Assembly: GCF_009727055.1 (NCBI RefSeq)
Contig: NC_052359.1
Coordinates: 11,524,771-11,588,770, forward strand
Length of the DNA stretch: 64,000 bases
From: Benincasa hispida
Lineage: Eukaryota; Streptophyta; Magnoliopsida; Cucurbitales; Cucurbitaceae
Direction of reading: 5' to 3'
Shown here: positions 34,749 through 47,785 of the stretch, piece by piece
How positions within the stretch are numbered: position 1 is the stretch's first letter
How the letters are laid out: each line of letters begins with the position of its first letter
Translations under genes and position numbers: made by a program
The notes under the pieces: generated by a model
What the model saw: the letters and a program-made list of their open reading frames with translations, nothing else
Told to the model about the DNA's origin: nothing
The model's database searches: none

Positions 34749-36953
34749 AATTTAAAATTGCTGAAAAAAGAACAAACTTAATAAGTCTACTTGCATTAAA
34801 CCACTTTTAGAACCAACTAAGTTTTAGCAAAATAGTTCCAATGTATCCTAAGTGACATCTATTTTACAATGATGCTCCAGTGAGGTAGGACAAAAGTCAC
34901 CGTAGGGTGATCAAGTGCCCCTTCACTGGAATGAGACAATCTCAATCATTAGACAGAAACAACTCCTTGTAACTGAATCTAACAATCACCATCGTTCGGT
35001 CCAGAATTTGTTAACATCCTTAACAATTCTGTGTAAGTGTAACCCCTCATTTTAGGCCCTAGAGTCCCGCTCTAATGAGCCAACCTTAGGGAAAGCCGAT
35101 TAGGACAAGATACTAAAGCAACTCTATCCATTTATGGAGATCAAATAAAGATTTGTGCAAAATAGCCATCCTTTAGGGGGACACTCCCAGGGTGCCACGA
35201 GGCGATGCACTAAACTTTATCCAACCTAATGAGAGAGACCGAGGGATATGTTGTCACACGTCCCGCTCCTACTTACTATGAACATTCTCTCCATTCACCT
35301 TGTTATTGACCTACCCAAATGCCACCCATAAGGGGAAACTCCAGTGGTGCCTCGAGGCCAAGGATAGATCTCACGGTGTGAACTTTTTAGGAGAAACGTG
35401 TAGAAGTAAAGTGAAGTATCATATACCCCAATTACCTCCCACTGAATGTTCAACCTAAGGTTCATTAACTTAGAAAATTTGGCTACTGATTTTAACTAAG
35501 TGGTGTGTTTAATTTGCTAAAAAACAACACTTGCTTTTAATGATTAAACAAGTTTGATTCAAGTCTTATTAAACACTTTAACAAACTTTCATCAAAATTG
35601 CATGCATGTTAAAAATCTATCTAATTCACCTTTCTAGGTAAGGGTGCAATGTTTCCATCTACTTAAGTATCCCAGCCTTAGCCAAAAGGTCCCTTACACT
35701 ACATTTGTTACATATTTAATCTTTTATTATTCAATTTAATCCTATTAAACCGAATTAAAAGATTAAACTTATGTTTCTAATCTTATTAGAAATATGATCT
35801 TAGGTCTATCTCAATCAAATTTTAAAACACTTTTAAAAGATGATTAAAGCCTAAGGTGTGCATGCAATTCTTTATTATTAATTTTAATTCTAATTTCATT
35901 AATTATAACTCTTATAACAAATGAAACAATTAAAACCATTCACATTGCTAGCTAGACATTCATAAGTTATTTATAACTCTTATAAATAAACTTAAGTGTC
36001 ATGCTTCATGCAATGTTTATTTATTACTAATATATAACTTATATATAACAAAGCAGTGAACTTAGCATACATTCCATGCTATACAGCCTTATATTATAAC
36101 ATTGATAATATAAATGATGCATGGATATGCTTTAATGCATGCATATATTATAACTCTTATATTATATGATGCATGAGCATGCTTTAAATAATTTAATCAT
36201 GTAGTAATGATCGCGTGGCTTAGGACTATGCGATGAGCATGAAAGTTGACGCGATCGTGCAACGCGCTTTGAGTATGGCATGCCATGTGATCGTGTAGCT
36301 AACGACTATGTGATGAGCATGATAATCTACATGATCAAGTAGCAAGCATCGAGTATCGAATACCATGTGATCATGTAGCTACTGACTATGCGATGAGCAT
36401 GATAGCCTACACGATCGTTTAGCGCGCATGCCTTGCGTCGAGTATCAAATACCGTGCGATCATTTACCCTCGAGCGTCTACGCGATCATGTAGCCAACAT
36501 AACACGATCGAGTAAACTCTTTACACGATTGCGTAGCATTAGCTATGAGATCATTTAGAAAATACTACACGATCGAGTAGAATAATTCTACACGAACACA
36601 TAGTCAAATCTAAACGATCGTCTAGCTTAAGCTATACGATGCAACCATCATTTCATCTTCTCCATTGAAGCGAACTGCAACTCTTGTTTCTGAAGCTTCT
36701 TAATGAACGACTCAAAAGCTTAAATGAATACAGACTTGATTGCAAGTAATTATGCCCAAAAACATAGAGGCCCTTACAATTAACATTTGTAAAATTAAAA
36801 CAAAAGCATTAAAAGGGGAAACTATCTCGAAACATCCATCAACAACATCCACAAACATTTAACAGTTCAACGCATTGCAGAACTTAAAACCCACCAAACA
36901 GTAAACGAAATTCAATACAGCAAATGAAATTTGGAAATTAGAACACAACCTGA
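34749..36953 (-). other. Copia leader between primer site and gag
   Basis: About 2.2 kb without coding sequence, read on the minus strand between the primer site (36954) and the gag ATG (34748). Such long leaders are known in copia elements. It includes two related blocks near 34870-35220 and 35300-35360 (cacgagg / cctcgaggc with ccactg) and a minisatellite at 36205-36650. Confidence 0.55.
36205..36650. repeat. Degenerate minisatellite, gatcgtgtagc / gatgagcatga units
   Basis: Units of about 50-65 bp (gatcatgtagctaacgactatgtgatgagcatgata...) decay into shorter cgatcgtttagc words on the right. Same core word as in the LTR blocks but embedded in the leader. Confidence 0.75.
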
Positions 36954-36967
36954 CTTTGATACCAATT
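36954..36967 (-). other. Copia primer binding site, antisense
   Basis: On the minus strand AATTGGTATCAAAG. This is the initiator tRNA-Met site with one change (AAG for GAG) and marks the inner edge of the LTR at 36968-38951. Confidence 0.8.
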
Positions 36968-38951
36968 CAAGGAACTCTATTTACAGAGAACCTTTGAAAG
37001 GAAGAGAATCGTCCAAATCTCATTGTGATTGAACACATACATTTACAGTCAACAAGAACAGATTATGCATCAGAAACTAAATTACAGCATGCTTCTGGAA
37101 AAAAAATCAAAGTTTAGAGATTATACTTTTGAAGAACTGTTCTTCAAGATAATCCCTCCAACGAACTCATTCACGAACGCATTGAACAAACTCGAACACT
37201 CCTCGAACAAGCAGCAAGCAAAAACTCGATCCTCGAACCAACAGGACACTACCACTTGGTGACCTTGGTATTCTCGGTGTAGAGGAGGAAAACGATCGTG
37301 TAGTGAACAACACTATCGTGTAGACAAACTAGTCTATCGCATGGACAAGCTTACTTGATCGTTTAGTCTCTCAAAGAAATTGATGGTGTAGTAACTCTCT
37401 TTACACTCGATCGTATATCTGATGTCTCACGGAATAATTAGAAACCATTTTCATTTATCCCAAATTTTCCATAAAACTAAATAACTACCCACTAAGGGTG
37501 GTTGGAGAGAAAAAAGATAATTATCAAATAATTAATAAATTATAAAAAAAAATATGATAACTAATTTATGATATTATATTTATAACCTATAATTTTAATA
37601 TTGCATCATATACAATATATAAACCAAAGTTCTTTTTCTCTATTTATGGCATTTAATATAAATCATATTTATATTAAATTTAATAACTATGAATCGTATT
37701 CATAAAAAATATATTTGAATCATATTCAAATATTTGTTCATCCAATTAAATAATAATGTATCAAATACATTATATCAATTATATCATATATAATTGAATT
37801 AATTTAATTATATCATATATAATCAAATTCCCTCTTGTTAATTTGAACATTTTAAATTAACCCAAAAACTGATTCTCAACTTAAATCCATTGAGCTACCA
37901 AGGGGGCCTTATGGACCTGTAGCTTGAAGCTCCAACGGTATGTGAATAACTAATTAAACTCTTTAATCACATTATCCACCATCCGTTAACTGTCGAGCAC
38001 TCCACTAAAGACCGACAGCTGCACTCTTCGCACTATAAATATATTTTTGTGTCCATTGGATATAACCAGTCAACAGAACGATGACCCTTCACAAATCATT
38101 CGTAAGTATAGTGGGCCAAATTACCTTTTTATCCCTATAGTTACATCTAACTCCTTAAGTACCATTGATTCCTCTAATGAACAATAGATCATAGTCCCAC
38201 TATGACTAAACCCCTCTCGGGCTAAGAGAGGGTGTGGCGCCACATTGACTTGGAATCAGCCCTTAAGGGAGCAATTTATCTACTTACCCCTATTTTGGAG
38301 AAAGAGTGAATTCCTTCTTGTGGAGCTGAGTTCCCATCTCCCCAATTAGAAAAATCCCAAAAATGGTAGGCTTGTTGAGACGACGATCTAACCACTCTCA
38401 CTCATGCAAATCAAAGGACCGCCCTCATGGGCAGGAGTTCACAACTCACTCAGGATTAAAGCCATGTTACCTATGGTCATCCTAGTGAAATGAAAGTCAC
38501 AAATATGAACGGTGTTATATAACGAGACTAAACATTTCATGGTTCAATCTTATACAAACTCTTTTGTATAGAATATCTCCGCTCACATGTCTAATACATG
38601 AATGATCAGGATCAGATTATTTCTAGCACTTTACAACATTTGTAACACCTACAAAGCGTGTCATACTCATAGTGTCACAAAGATAAGGTACCCAGCTTTA
38701 TCTATATACTACAGACCATTTAGGTTATCACTTAAACACGATCCATTTGTATGTCTCCACATACATTTTTAAGTTACAATGATAGCCCTTAATCTTCGTT
38801 TATTGGTTTGTGGTTAATGCAACTAAAATATCATATATTTCATAGACTGAAGTGAATAAAATATCAAATATTATTAATCACAGAAATGTTTGTTCATACA
38901 ATTGTTTACAAACTACAGGATCCTACGAGATTTAGGGCATCAACCCCAACA
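36968..38951 (-). mobile_element. Copia 5' LTR, antisense
   Basis: On the minus strand it starts TGTTGGGGTTGATGCCC at 38951 and ends at the primer site. It is a close relative of the fragment at 23627-23890 and, more distantly, of the solo LTR at 32302-34480. It includes an ATCGTnTAG block at 37290-37410. The inner terminus is placed by the primer site and may be off by a few bases. Confidence 0.8.
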
Positions 38952-39959
38952 AATATATACGTATGATAGTATGCTATGATTTGTGAAATGTGTTGGCATC
39001 ATCTGTTTTACTTGACTATTATTTTAGAAGTGCATTGAATCATGATTTCTAAGCTCTAACTGAATTTATATGAACAAGAGTTTTACAAATGAAGATTGGA
39101 ACCTGATTTTACTTTATTATGATGTGTATGGTTTTGTAAGAAAACCTCTTGATGGTGGAATAAATGATGTAGAATGGTTTGTGAAAGTGGTTTCAAACTA
39201 CTGATTCTTGTACCCTGAGATATAGCTATTTTTTCGTGTTACGTGAATATGTTTTAGAAGCACCGCTTAGGATATTAGAGGGTTATCAGGGTCAAATGTG
39301 ACCAGAGTATACTGGAAAGTCCAGAGAAACCAGCGCCTGTAGCACCACCCATATTAACAGGGGGCTACCAGAGTCAGATGTGGCCAGAGTATACTGGGGA
39401 GTCCGAAGTAACCTAGGCCTATGGTGTAGATCTATGTTTACCCTTGGAGGCAGCTCTGTGTGCCTGTATGACCTTGTGATTTGGTTTGCACCACGAGGGA
39501 CATTCCTTGTCCAAAGTAACTCGCCATTGTAAACGAGTATTTGGGTAAAGAGTTGGTGTTGTTTTCTAATAACTCCTGATGCTTTATAATGTGCTTCTAT
39601 AAGATATGATCATGCCATTGTTTTACTAGCATGTGTTTGAACTGTTACTGAATCTTTTATACTTTGCCAATAATTTACTGAATGATTTGACCTATTTTAT
39701 TAATGATTTAGAAAGAGAAAACTTATGCTCATATTAAGTTACCACTCACTAGGCATTAGTTCACGCTTTTCAATGTTTTATGTTTCCCCCCAAGTAGCGT
39801 TAGAGTTCTGGATCCAAGCTGAGCTGTATACTGCCACACGACAAGTGTCTTTTGCTACATTATAGATCTATATGTTTTGAAGTCCTGTTGTATATAGGTT
39901 ACATATCATGAATCATATGTATTTGAGTTTTGGGAGTGTGGGACAAAAGTAGTGTATGA
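38952..39959 (+). mobile_element. Gypsy-type LTR fragment
   Basis: Two imperfect units (agggttatcagggtcaaatgtgaccagagtatactgg near 39276 and gggctaccagagtcagatgtggccagagtatactgg near 39361) lie about 84 bp apart. A ctcactaggcattagttcacg phrase follows. Both are of the kind seen in plant gypsy LTRs. Termini are not identified and the orientation is a guess. Confidence 0.45.
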
Positions 39960-40216
39960 TTGTAAAGTTATAAAAGTATTCTGTAGTACATAAACTTCGA
40001 TTCCTCTGCCATCTTTGCTTTGCCCTTGGCCATTTCGGTAACATAGGAAATGAGCATCTGTTGATGTTTCTCTGCCTGCATTCATAATCACTCGATGCTC
40101 TTCGCTAACGATGCTAGATTCTCCTTTATAGTTGGCAACTTCTGCATTTCGACTCTAAGCCCTGAGATCTCTTGGTCGAGTAACTCCAGTTTCTCTTCAA
40201 AGCATTTTCGAGCCAT
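39960..40216 (-). pseudogene. Gag N-terminus of a gypsy-type element, antisense
   Basis: The start codon is at 40216-40214. The first 42 codons are intact, a coiled-coil-like MARKCFEEKLELLDQEISGLRVEMQKL, and then a stop. The charged frame appears to continue after a frameshift to about 39960. Gag proteins beginning MARK-FEE(R/K)LE are familiar from plant gypsy elements. Everything downstream is missing. Confidence 0.65.
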
Positions 40217-40232
40217 GCTTGCCAGGTGATTT

Positions 40233-40246
40233 CTCTGATACCAATT
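40233..40246 (-). other. Primer binding site, antisense
   Basis: On the minus strand AATTGGTATCAGAG, the initiator tRNA-Met site. It lies between the gag start (40216) and the LTR edge TG at 40247. Confidence 0.85.
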
Positions 40247-40890
40247 TGTTAGGAAACTGATTCTTATTAATACTTTGATTATGTACCTGGCCGGCACAAC
40301 AGCTAAACGAAGACTGAGTTCTTTATTAAACGATAAGTGTCAAACAAAACTAAACGATCACTTACAATTGCTACTCGATCATTTATCAAATACTAAACCA
40401 TCGTTTACAAGTTATACACGATCGCTAAGAATTACTAGACGATCACTTACCAAAATACTCCGTGATCGCTTACGAACTGCTACACGATCGCTTACAATCT
40501 ATTACATGATCGCTTACTGATTACAACACGATCGCCTACCACTACTACATGATCGCATGCCTCCACTACACGATCGCTTAGAAGAAGTAAACGATAGACA
40601 ACACACAACGATAGGGACCACACGATGGAACGCCTGAACTCCCACTATCGAGAGCTCCCTTTTCCAACTTCAGAAATGCAAATCTTCCGTGACCCCCTTT
40701 CTGTTTCTTCCTTCTTTTAAACGATCAACTTCTGAACAAAATTTCAATTGTGGTTCTTAACCTTCCTAACGGACCCAACCACTGATGCCGACGCTCTTTC
40801 CAACCTTTTATCCCTTCTTCTTTGAGTCAAATGCCTATCAGATGGTAACTAAAAAAAGTCAAGAATTTACTAATATAAACTTTTAACTAT
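40247..40890 (-). mobile_element. 5' LTR fragment, antisense
   Basis: Adjoins the primer site at 40247 (sense TGTTAGG). Contains the minisatellite at 40310-40620. The outer end is not clear; the sequence stops at the GATGT duplication of the next solo LTR, so it may be truncated. Confidence 0.6.
40310..40620. repeat. ACACGATCGCTTA minisatellite, about 21-25 bp period
   Basis: At least ten units of the form (c)tacacgatcgcttac follow one another, each separated by about 8-12 variable bases. CGATCG is palindromic, so the block reads similarly on both strands. Confidence 0.85.
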
Positions 40891-42962
40891 GATGTTGTAA
40901 CATCCCACACCTTTTTATTTATTTATTAATAATGTAAAACTTTTCCCTTTTCAGTAATTGTCCTTAGTTGAAGGGCATGTTTGGAATTCTGAATTTAAAG
41001 TATAAATGCGAGGATTAAGTGTTGTCGTGAAAATTATTCAAAAATTATTCAATTTTCAAATTCAATTTGAAAAGTTATGGCAGGAATTAATTATTTTTTT
41101 TGAAAAAGAAAAGGAAGTAAATATTATAAAGTGGGTTAAGGAAAGGATCTAATTAAAGTTATACTATTTTCCTTTTATTATAATTATTAGTAATTTTTTT
41201 TAAAATAAAAAGAACCAACACCCCCCCCCTCCGTTTTCTGCTTCCTCGCCGTCGTTCATGGGTTCCAGTTGGCCAGATCCTGCCGGTCAGACACGCTCTC
41301 AGTCCGCCCAAATTCGAACGGCCGCACATCCGCCGCTCTCAGTCCACCCAGATCGGATGCTGAACGTCTGCCGCCAGCCACGAATCCCAAGCCGCTCGCA
41401 TCTCTTTCTCTCTCGGCAAACCTCGCCCTTCGCTCCGTCTCGCAAACCGGTCGCCGGCACCACCTCTGATCGACGTCTCAGACCTAGCCGCGCGCCGTGC
41501 GCTCGTTTCTCGTGCACGGCTGTGTCTCCCCAAAGTCGTCCGTGTCAGATCTAGGGATTTGACCGAACTGCTTCCCTCGCCCTTCCTCACGACGGTTCTC
41601 GCCAACCGGTCAAGTCACGCCGCCTTCGATCGTGTCTCGGATCCAGCTCCCCCACGTCTGCCACCCTAGCCGCTTCGCTACCGGCTGTCGTCGCCCGTGC
41701 CACGTCGGGTCGTTTTTGGTCTTCGTCAGATCTATTGGGGTAAGGTTTGTGTCGGTTTCGTTTCATTGGCCATTAATATTTTGTTTCAGTGTTATGACTC
41801 GTCTTTATTGAATTTTTTTTCAAGCTTAAGTCGTCAGAGAGTTTGGAAGTCAAAGGAGGCCCCGTCGTGGAAGGTGGAAGTGTTTTTCTTCTTTGAAATA
41901 AGGTTCTTGATAGTTTGGACTTGGACCTGAAGTCTTACAATTATGACTTCAACTAAAATTTGAGAGTTGTTTTGTTGTTAGAACCGCTACTTTGGATTGT
42001 CATCATAGTTTGATGGTCTAAAAATTTTTATCAGGTAAGTAATCTTATCACTGGAACTGCCCACGAGCCAGACTCTAGTTGTATGCTAGCATGATAAGTG
42101 TATGTTATGGTAAATGTTAGCATGTTGATTGACAATATGACGTAAATCAAAATATGTTCTGGCACAAATTCTGATTTATTTACATACACACCTAAGTGCT
42201 TGATCGTTAGTATGTGATAGTATGTGTTTTCATATGTCAATGTCTGATCTACTGGCATTGAGGCATACTTGTATGTTGTGGATTTATGATATAAGTTATA
42301 CATGGATGATGTATAATATGTTGTTAAGAATTATGGGTATGTGATGTAGCCATGGTATTAAGGATTTTTATGTATGCTTTAGAACTGTACAATGTTGATC
42401 TTAGCACGTTAAGACTGTGTGAATATCCTCATTGATTAGTTAGATGCTCACCAGTTTGTGTTTCTTTTTGGATTCACCAGTTTTGTGTTTCCTTCGGGAT
42501 TCACCAGTTTGTGGGCATACTTGTAACGCCCGGATCTTTACTCATTATGATCCGACCATTACGACATGCGTACTTAGACTTTTCTATCATTAGATGAGTT
42601 TTGGTTAAAATTTCCAAGAACATATCTAAATTTTATTAATTAGATAGAAAAGCTATATAAAAAGTTTATTTATCAACACCAGGATCCATAAAACATTAGT
42701 GTGGTGGTACAAAATACATATGCCTATGATAGTGAGTTTGATGGTTGGCCATTTGAGCGACGTCCAATTCTGCCATCTATGTTGTATTCTTACCTACAAA
42801 GTCTATAAAAATATAGGATGAGTATATAATATACCAAGTAAGTAGTTCTCACGTAGGGTAGTGACCAAATGCACAATCACAATCAACATGTCATGAAAAC
42901 ATATGCTCGGGACCGAAAACGTATAATAACATGTGGTGGTCGGTTATGCTTCCAACTTAAAT

Positions 42963-43300
42963 CTCTCCGCCCTGATAGGAAGATGAGGACTTAAGCGAAA
43001 ACTAACCCATCTGATGATTAGTGGGTCATGCAGTCAGTAGGGCCTGAGTCGCATCCAACATCAACCATTAGCATAAACGTAATATTGGACTAAAGGGGTG
43101 CAACCATACATACCCTGCCAGCCCATAAATTTCTCCGCCCTGATAGGAAGATGAGGACTTAAGCGAAAACTAACCCATCTGTTGATTAGCGGGTCATGCA
43201 GTCAGTAGGGCCAGAGTCGCATCCCACATCAACCATTAATATAAACGTAAGATTAGACTGGAAGCATAACTTACACCTAATTAAAACTTGATTTTAACAT
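42963..43300 (+). repeat. 169-bp tandem duplication in the nested LTR
   Basis: Units start at 42963 and 43132, both beginning tctccgccctgatagg. The first about 130 bp of each are nearly identical. Confidence 0.85.
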
Positions 43301-43883
43301 AATCGTGAACAAACATCATGCATGGGTCCCTTGTAGAGAATCGTGTTCTAAACATGTAATGCAATATAACAATGAACATAACCATGCAACATAATAAAGG
43401 TACACTACCATAGAACATTTAAAGAGAGGGTGAGATAACTACTTACCTTGACGGTGATCTAATTATTCCTTATTATTCTTTATGATTTGATCAGTAGAGC
43501 TTTCCCTTTTTAAACTAAAAAGAAATTTGGGCAGCACCTTACCCGAGCTTTTCTCTTTTAGCCTCACAGAACTTCCTCACTCACACTTACTCTTTCACAC
43601 GATTCTTTGTTACTGAGATTTGTTTGAGAATGGGTTAAATCTTCAGTAAAGGGTTCTATTTATAGTAGTTTTCAGCTCTTCTCAATGTGACAAATCATCC
43701 TACAGGTGGCTTATTTAGAATTACTTAGGGTTTAAGGATTCCTCTCAATAAGACACCTAATCTTGGCAACGTTTGCCCTTACGTCATCATTCTTTGTTTG
43801 TATTCAATTTTAGGGTTTTTCTATGTATAATCTATAAGATCGTGGCCAAATTCAACGCATAATTCGCGCTTCTATCCAATTCT

Positions 43884-44095
43884 CGCTCACTCTGCTCTCA
43901 GAATCTCGCTCTCTTCAGCTTTCTCGCTGGTTTGGCTCTCGCGACTCTCGCTCTCGCTGGTCTCGGTCGCACTCTCGCTCTCGTTCCTACTCTCGCTCCC
44001 GCTCTCACTCTCGCTCCCGCTCTTTCCTACTGTCTCGCTAAGAATCTCGCTCTCTTTACTCTCGCTCTCTCCAATGTTCTCTCCAGTCTCGCTAG
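43884..44095. repeat. TCTCGC-rich simple repeat
   Basis: Runs of tctcgctctc / actctcgctcccgc. They produce a Ser/Glu-only open frame on the minus strand, which is not a gene. Confidence 0.85.
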
Positions 44096-44976
44096 TTTTC
44101 ACGCGTGGTTGCCTTCACTTCTTGTGGATTCCACTTCCTCTTTTTAACTCTTTCAAATTTTAAGAGTATATGGGCAATTAATTCACCTCCAATTCTTCCA
44201 ATGAGCAGTGCCCAAACAAAAAGTTATCTACTGCCCGTTGTCTCCTGAATTAGCTAGCATCCAACTTCTAATCCTCCATGATTCTGCTCCCTCATTCATT
44301 ATTTTTGGATAATGAATAAATTTCTAATTAATCCAATAAATTTCTAATTTCATCATTTTTTTTCTTTCTAAATTTCCACCCCTTTAAATAAAATTTCATC
44401 ATGCTTAATATTTGACATTTAATTTCCTGTATGTGTACAAATCTGGGTCGTTACAATACTTAACTAGAATAGGATAGGACTCAGTCTCTTATATGTTACA
44501 TGTATTTATGTGTCATATATGGGTATCTAGAGGACATAGATGTAGCCTGACCCCAGTGGTGGGGTTACTTACTGAGTATTTTATACTCATTCTTTCTTAT
44601 GTTGATGTTTCAGGTAAGGGTAGAGATGCACCAGCGATGGCGCAGCGGAATTCATGATCGAGCCACTGGGACTAGTTTTTTTTATGCTTCTGCATCATGA
44701 GATTTAGAGTTCTTTTCATGTTTCCCTTAATCTTTAGTTTTGATGTTTGAAACTTATTATTAAGAATTGTTTTTCATATATACTTATTAACCTTTATGAT
44801 TTATGGGTACCCTATTATTGTTTTTAACAATTGCATTTAATAAATGTCTTTTGAACTTCTCTTGTTTTTAATTAGCATTTACTTCAAATGATTGAGCGTC
44901 ATTTTAAATTCTTTGCATGCATTTATTTTAGTAACGGCCTTACCTAGGTCCTAGGGGGTCGGGTCGTTACAGATGT

Positions 44977-47553
44977 GTTAGTTGATGATAAGAATATTAC
45001 AAGATTAAATAAATAATTTACTTTTAAATCATATGAAATCCTACGAAACCCTACCATTTTAGTAAGGAAACTTTTTAAACTAAAAATAGAATTTGAAATC
45101 GCTTTAGAATTCAAAATCATTCTCTGTTTTGTAATAACAAACAATGGAATTCATTTGAAATCTGTTACGAATTAGAATCTCTCAAAGTCATGAGGTTCCA
45201 AAAAAGCCATTAGTTTTTGAACTTTCAAATCTTTTAAATTTAAAGGGGTATTTTGCCTACCGACTATATAACTTGATATTAAATAACTGAATTCCACCAA
45301 CTTCAATCACCGTTAAAGTTTAAATATTTATAAAAAAATTTCATTTTTCTTTCTTCCTCTCTTTTGCACATATATCAAGAAACTCCAATGTTTATAACTC
45401 TGTACCACAAACACACTATTATAGATCTACTAACACAAAATTGAAAGTTTAGGATTCTATTAAACATGTTTAAGAATCTTTTAGACACTATCAAAAGTTT
45501 AAAGACCAAATAGACACAAACATCTTAATTTGTGGACTAAATTTATAACTTAACCCATTTTTTTTCCTTACCATTTCTATTTACAGCCTTAAGCATTATT
45601 TATTCTGTTGAGAGTTTTAGGACTCTCTCTCTCTCCTCTACAAGAAAGATGCATGTAGTTAACTAATGGTTAAAAATGGCAGATTAGGAATTCACCACAA
45701 ATTCATAACTTACAAGAAAGAAAAATCAAAATAATTAGAGGCTGTTAACATCTTATTAATTAAGACCAAACACTAATTTTCACCAAGTTGGTGTCAAAAC
45801 ATGAACAAAAATTAAGAACTTTATTTCATTGCCTTTTCCTCCATCTCACACCTCTCCTTTGGCAGAGAGTCAGGTTTCCAGTCTCCAACATAAAAAAGGT
45901 ATTTATGTTTTAGGTTTAATGTATTTGATTTGTGTTTTACCAGAAAAAAAAATGTTTAGTTTCAATATGATACTCTTTATCGTTTTAAATCCTTCAATTA
46001 ATCCAATTTTAAAGTGTTCTTACCATCTATATTTGGTTTCAATTTAGTCTCGTTAGATTTTACAGTTTCAATTTGATTCAATATGTTGTTAATCGAACGT
46101 ATCGGGGGAGGCAATGAGCTTATGTTTATCAAAGAAAATGTATCACAAGAGAAACTATGAATATTTGATAGAACTAAAGATGTCTAGAGATTTAATAAAA
46201 CTATAAACATCACTAAAATTGTCCTACACTCTTGTTTGTTGTACTTAAGAATAAAATTATTCAAAATAGCTTGATTTGGAACTTCTTTTTTTCTTTTTTT
46301 TTAAATAATGATATTTTATTTTAAAAATTTTAAAAATTAAGTTTATAAACACTATTTTCATCAATAAACTTGGTTTTATTCTATATTGTATTTTTCTGGA
46401 TATTTTCCAAATCCAAAAAACTTTGAACACTAAAAAAAACAACTTTTTAAAATTTGCTTTTGTTTTTATCATTTAAATTTTTAGTCAAATTTTAGTTACG
46501 CGGAGAAAATATGTACAACTTTTAAGATTTAAAAATTAAAAGATAAATATTATCCAACAAGATCTTAAATGAATCTTTCAATCACAAATTTTGATTGAAA
46601 GATTGTATTATCATGGAAAAAAATCGAGGAACATAAAAATAAAAAATCTATATTTGCTTTAGTACTTAATTTTAGTTAAGATATATATTTTTAGTTCTTA
46701 ATTAATGATTTCGTTCTTTTTCGTTAGGTTTAGTTCCTATTATTTAAAACCAATCAATTCTAATGTTAAAATTGGTTGATGAGAAAGAAAAGTTACATAA
46801 AAGATAAAATAAAATTTATAAATATTACTTCATATTTCTAAGAATTCTCCAAAATTTTGAATGTTTTACTTCCTAAGATTTTCATCTCTTCTAAATCTCT
46901 ACCAATTTAATAAGTGGTAATAAAATATCAACTAATTTGTGAGGCTAAATTAAAATAATATTCTTTTAGAACGATTTAAAGACGGGGAAATTCTTATGAA
47001 TAAAAAAATAAAAAATAAAAAAATATTTACACTTTATATTTAAAAAGTCTCAATTAAAATGATTATTAGCTTTCTAAGTCAAAACAAAATTGGTTAAATG
47101 ACAAATTAAAAATTTAGAATGGAGTGTTTATAGTTTTAGAAGTTGGATTTTAGTCCTATATTTTGATAAAATCTTATAAATAGTCCATGTGATTTGATAA
47201 AATCTTCATAAATGTTCTTATAGTAAAAATTATTTACAGTTTTATTAGATTATAGAGACGAAATTTAAACATTCTCCAAACTATAAGGACCAAATTTACA
47301 ACTAACAAAATTTTAAATCATGTTTACATGGAAAAGTTATAAATGAATGGTAATTCGAAAAGTAGACTCCCATGAATTATGCTTGTTATTATTTATACAC
47401 TTTGTTTCGTGTATTGGCCACGTGGGATCCACTATTCAATTTATAATTAAAAAAAATCACAAATTGATCAATGAGCAGAGGGTGATCATTCCATTTACAT
47501 TTCGATATTAGTTATCGTCTACCATGTGAGAAATATGAATCTATCACGTTTAC
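44977..47553. other. AT-rich intergenic stretch
   Basis: About 2.6 kb with no gene. It holds a (TC)n run near 45623 and several AT-rich phrases that look like decayed MITEs. No open frame is supported. Confidence 0.6.
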
Positions 47554-47593
47554 TGTTATTGTTACCGTTAAGAGTCGAACGATAACAATAACG
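47554..47593. other. Imperfect hairpin upstream of the serine-rich gene
   Basis: Arms 47554-47569 (tgttattgttaccgtt) and 47578-47593 pair at 14 of 16 positions around an 8-base loop. It lies about 190 bp before the ATG at 47786. A role in regulation is not shown. Confidence 0.6.
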
Positions 47594-47785
47594 ATAACAA
47601 TAAATATGACAAATTCTTAATTCTAACTAAATGTGATAAAAAAAACAATTCAATTGCGTTTGTGATTATGATCCATCATGATTGATCTACCAATGGACTT
47701 CTATTACAGTTACACCCATTTTTATTACAAATGTATAAATATGGTCTTAATGTGTTTGATTCTTGCTTGATGAATTTACAGATAA

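Larger units (their letters stand above)
42522..44455 (+). mobile_element. Nested gypsy solo LTR with perfect TSD
   Basis: It starts TGTAACGCCCGGATC and ends CTGGGTCGTTACA (1934 bp). ATACT flanks it exactly (42517-42521, 44456-44460). The uninterrupted sequence in the related LTR at about 2468 (gacatacttaact) confirms the insertion point. The strand is only nominal. No coding sequence is present. Confidence 0.9.
40896..44971 (+). mobile_element. Gypsy solo LTR with perfect TSD, host of a nested solo LTR
   Basis: It starts TGTAACATCCCACACC and ends GTCGGGTCGTTACA. GATGT flanks it exactly (40891-40895, 44972-44976). Without the nested insertion it is about 2.14 kb. It is the same family as the LTR pieces at 1-802 and 2251-3015. 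A GC-rich leader-like block at 41221-41720 holds short open frames on both strands that are not genes. Confidence 0.9.

Noticed and set aside
40310..40620. CRISPR-like array with 21-25 bp period
   Set aside because: Repeat units and intervals both vary and lie in an LTR next to a primer site; it is a minisatellite.
41258..41605. Overlapping open frames of 66-98 codons on both strands
   Set aside because: They lie in the GC-rich part of a gypsy solo LTR, and no frame resembles a known protein.
43887..44102. 71-codon Ser/Glu-rich open frame
   Set aside because: It is a by-product of the TCTCGC simple repeat inside a solo LTR.
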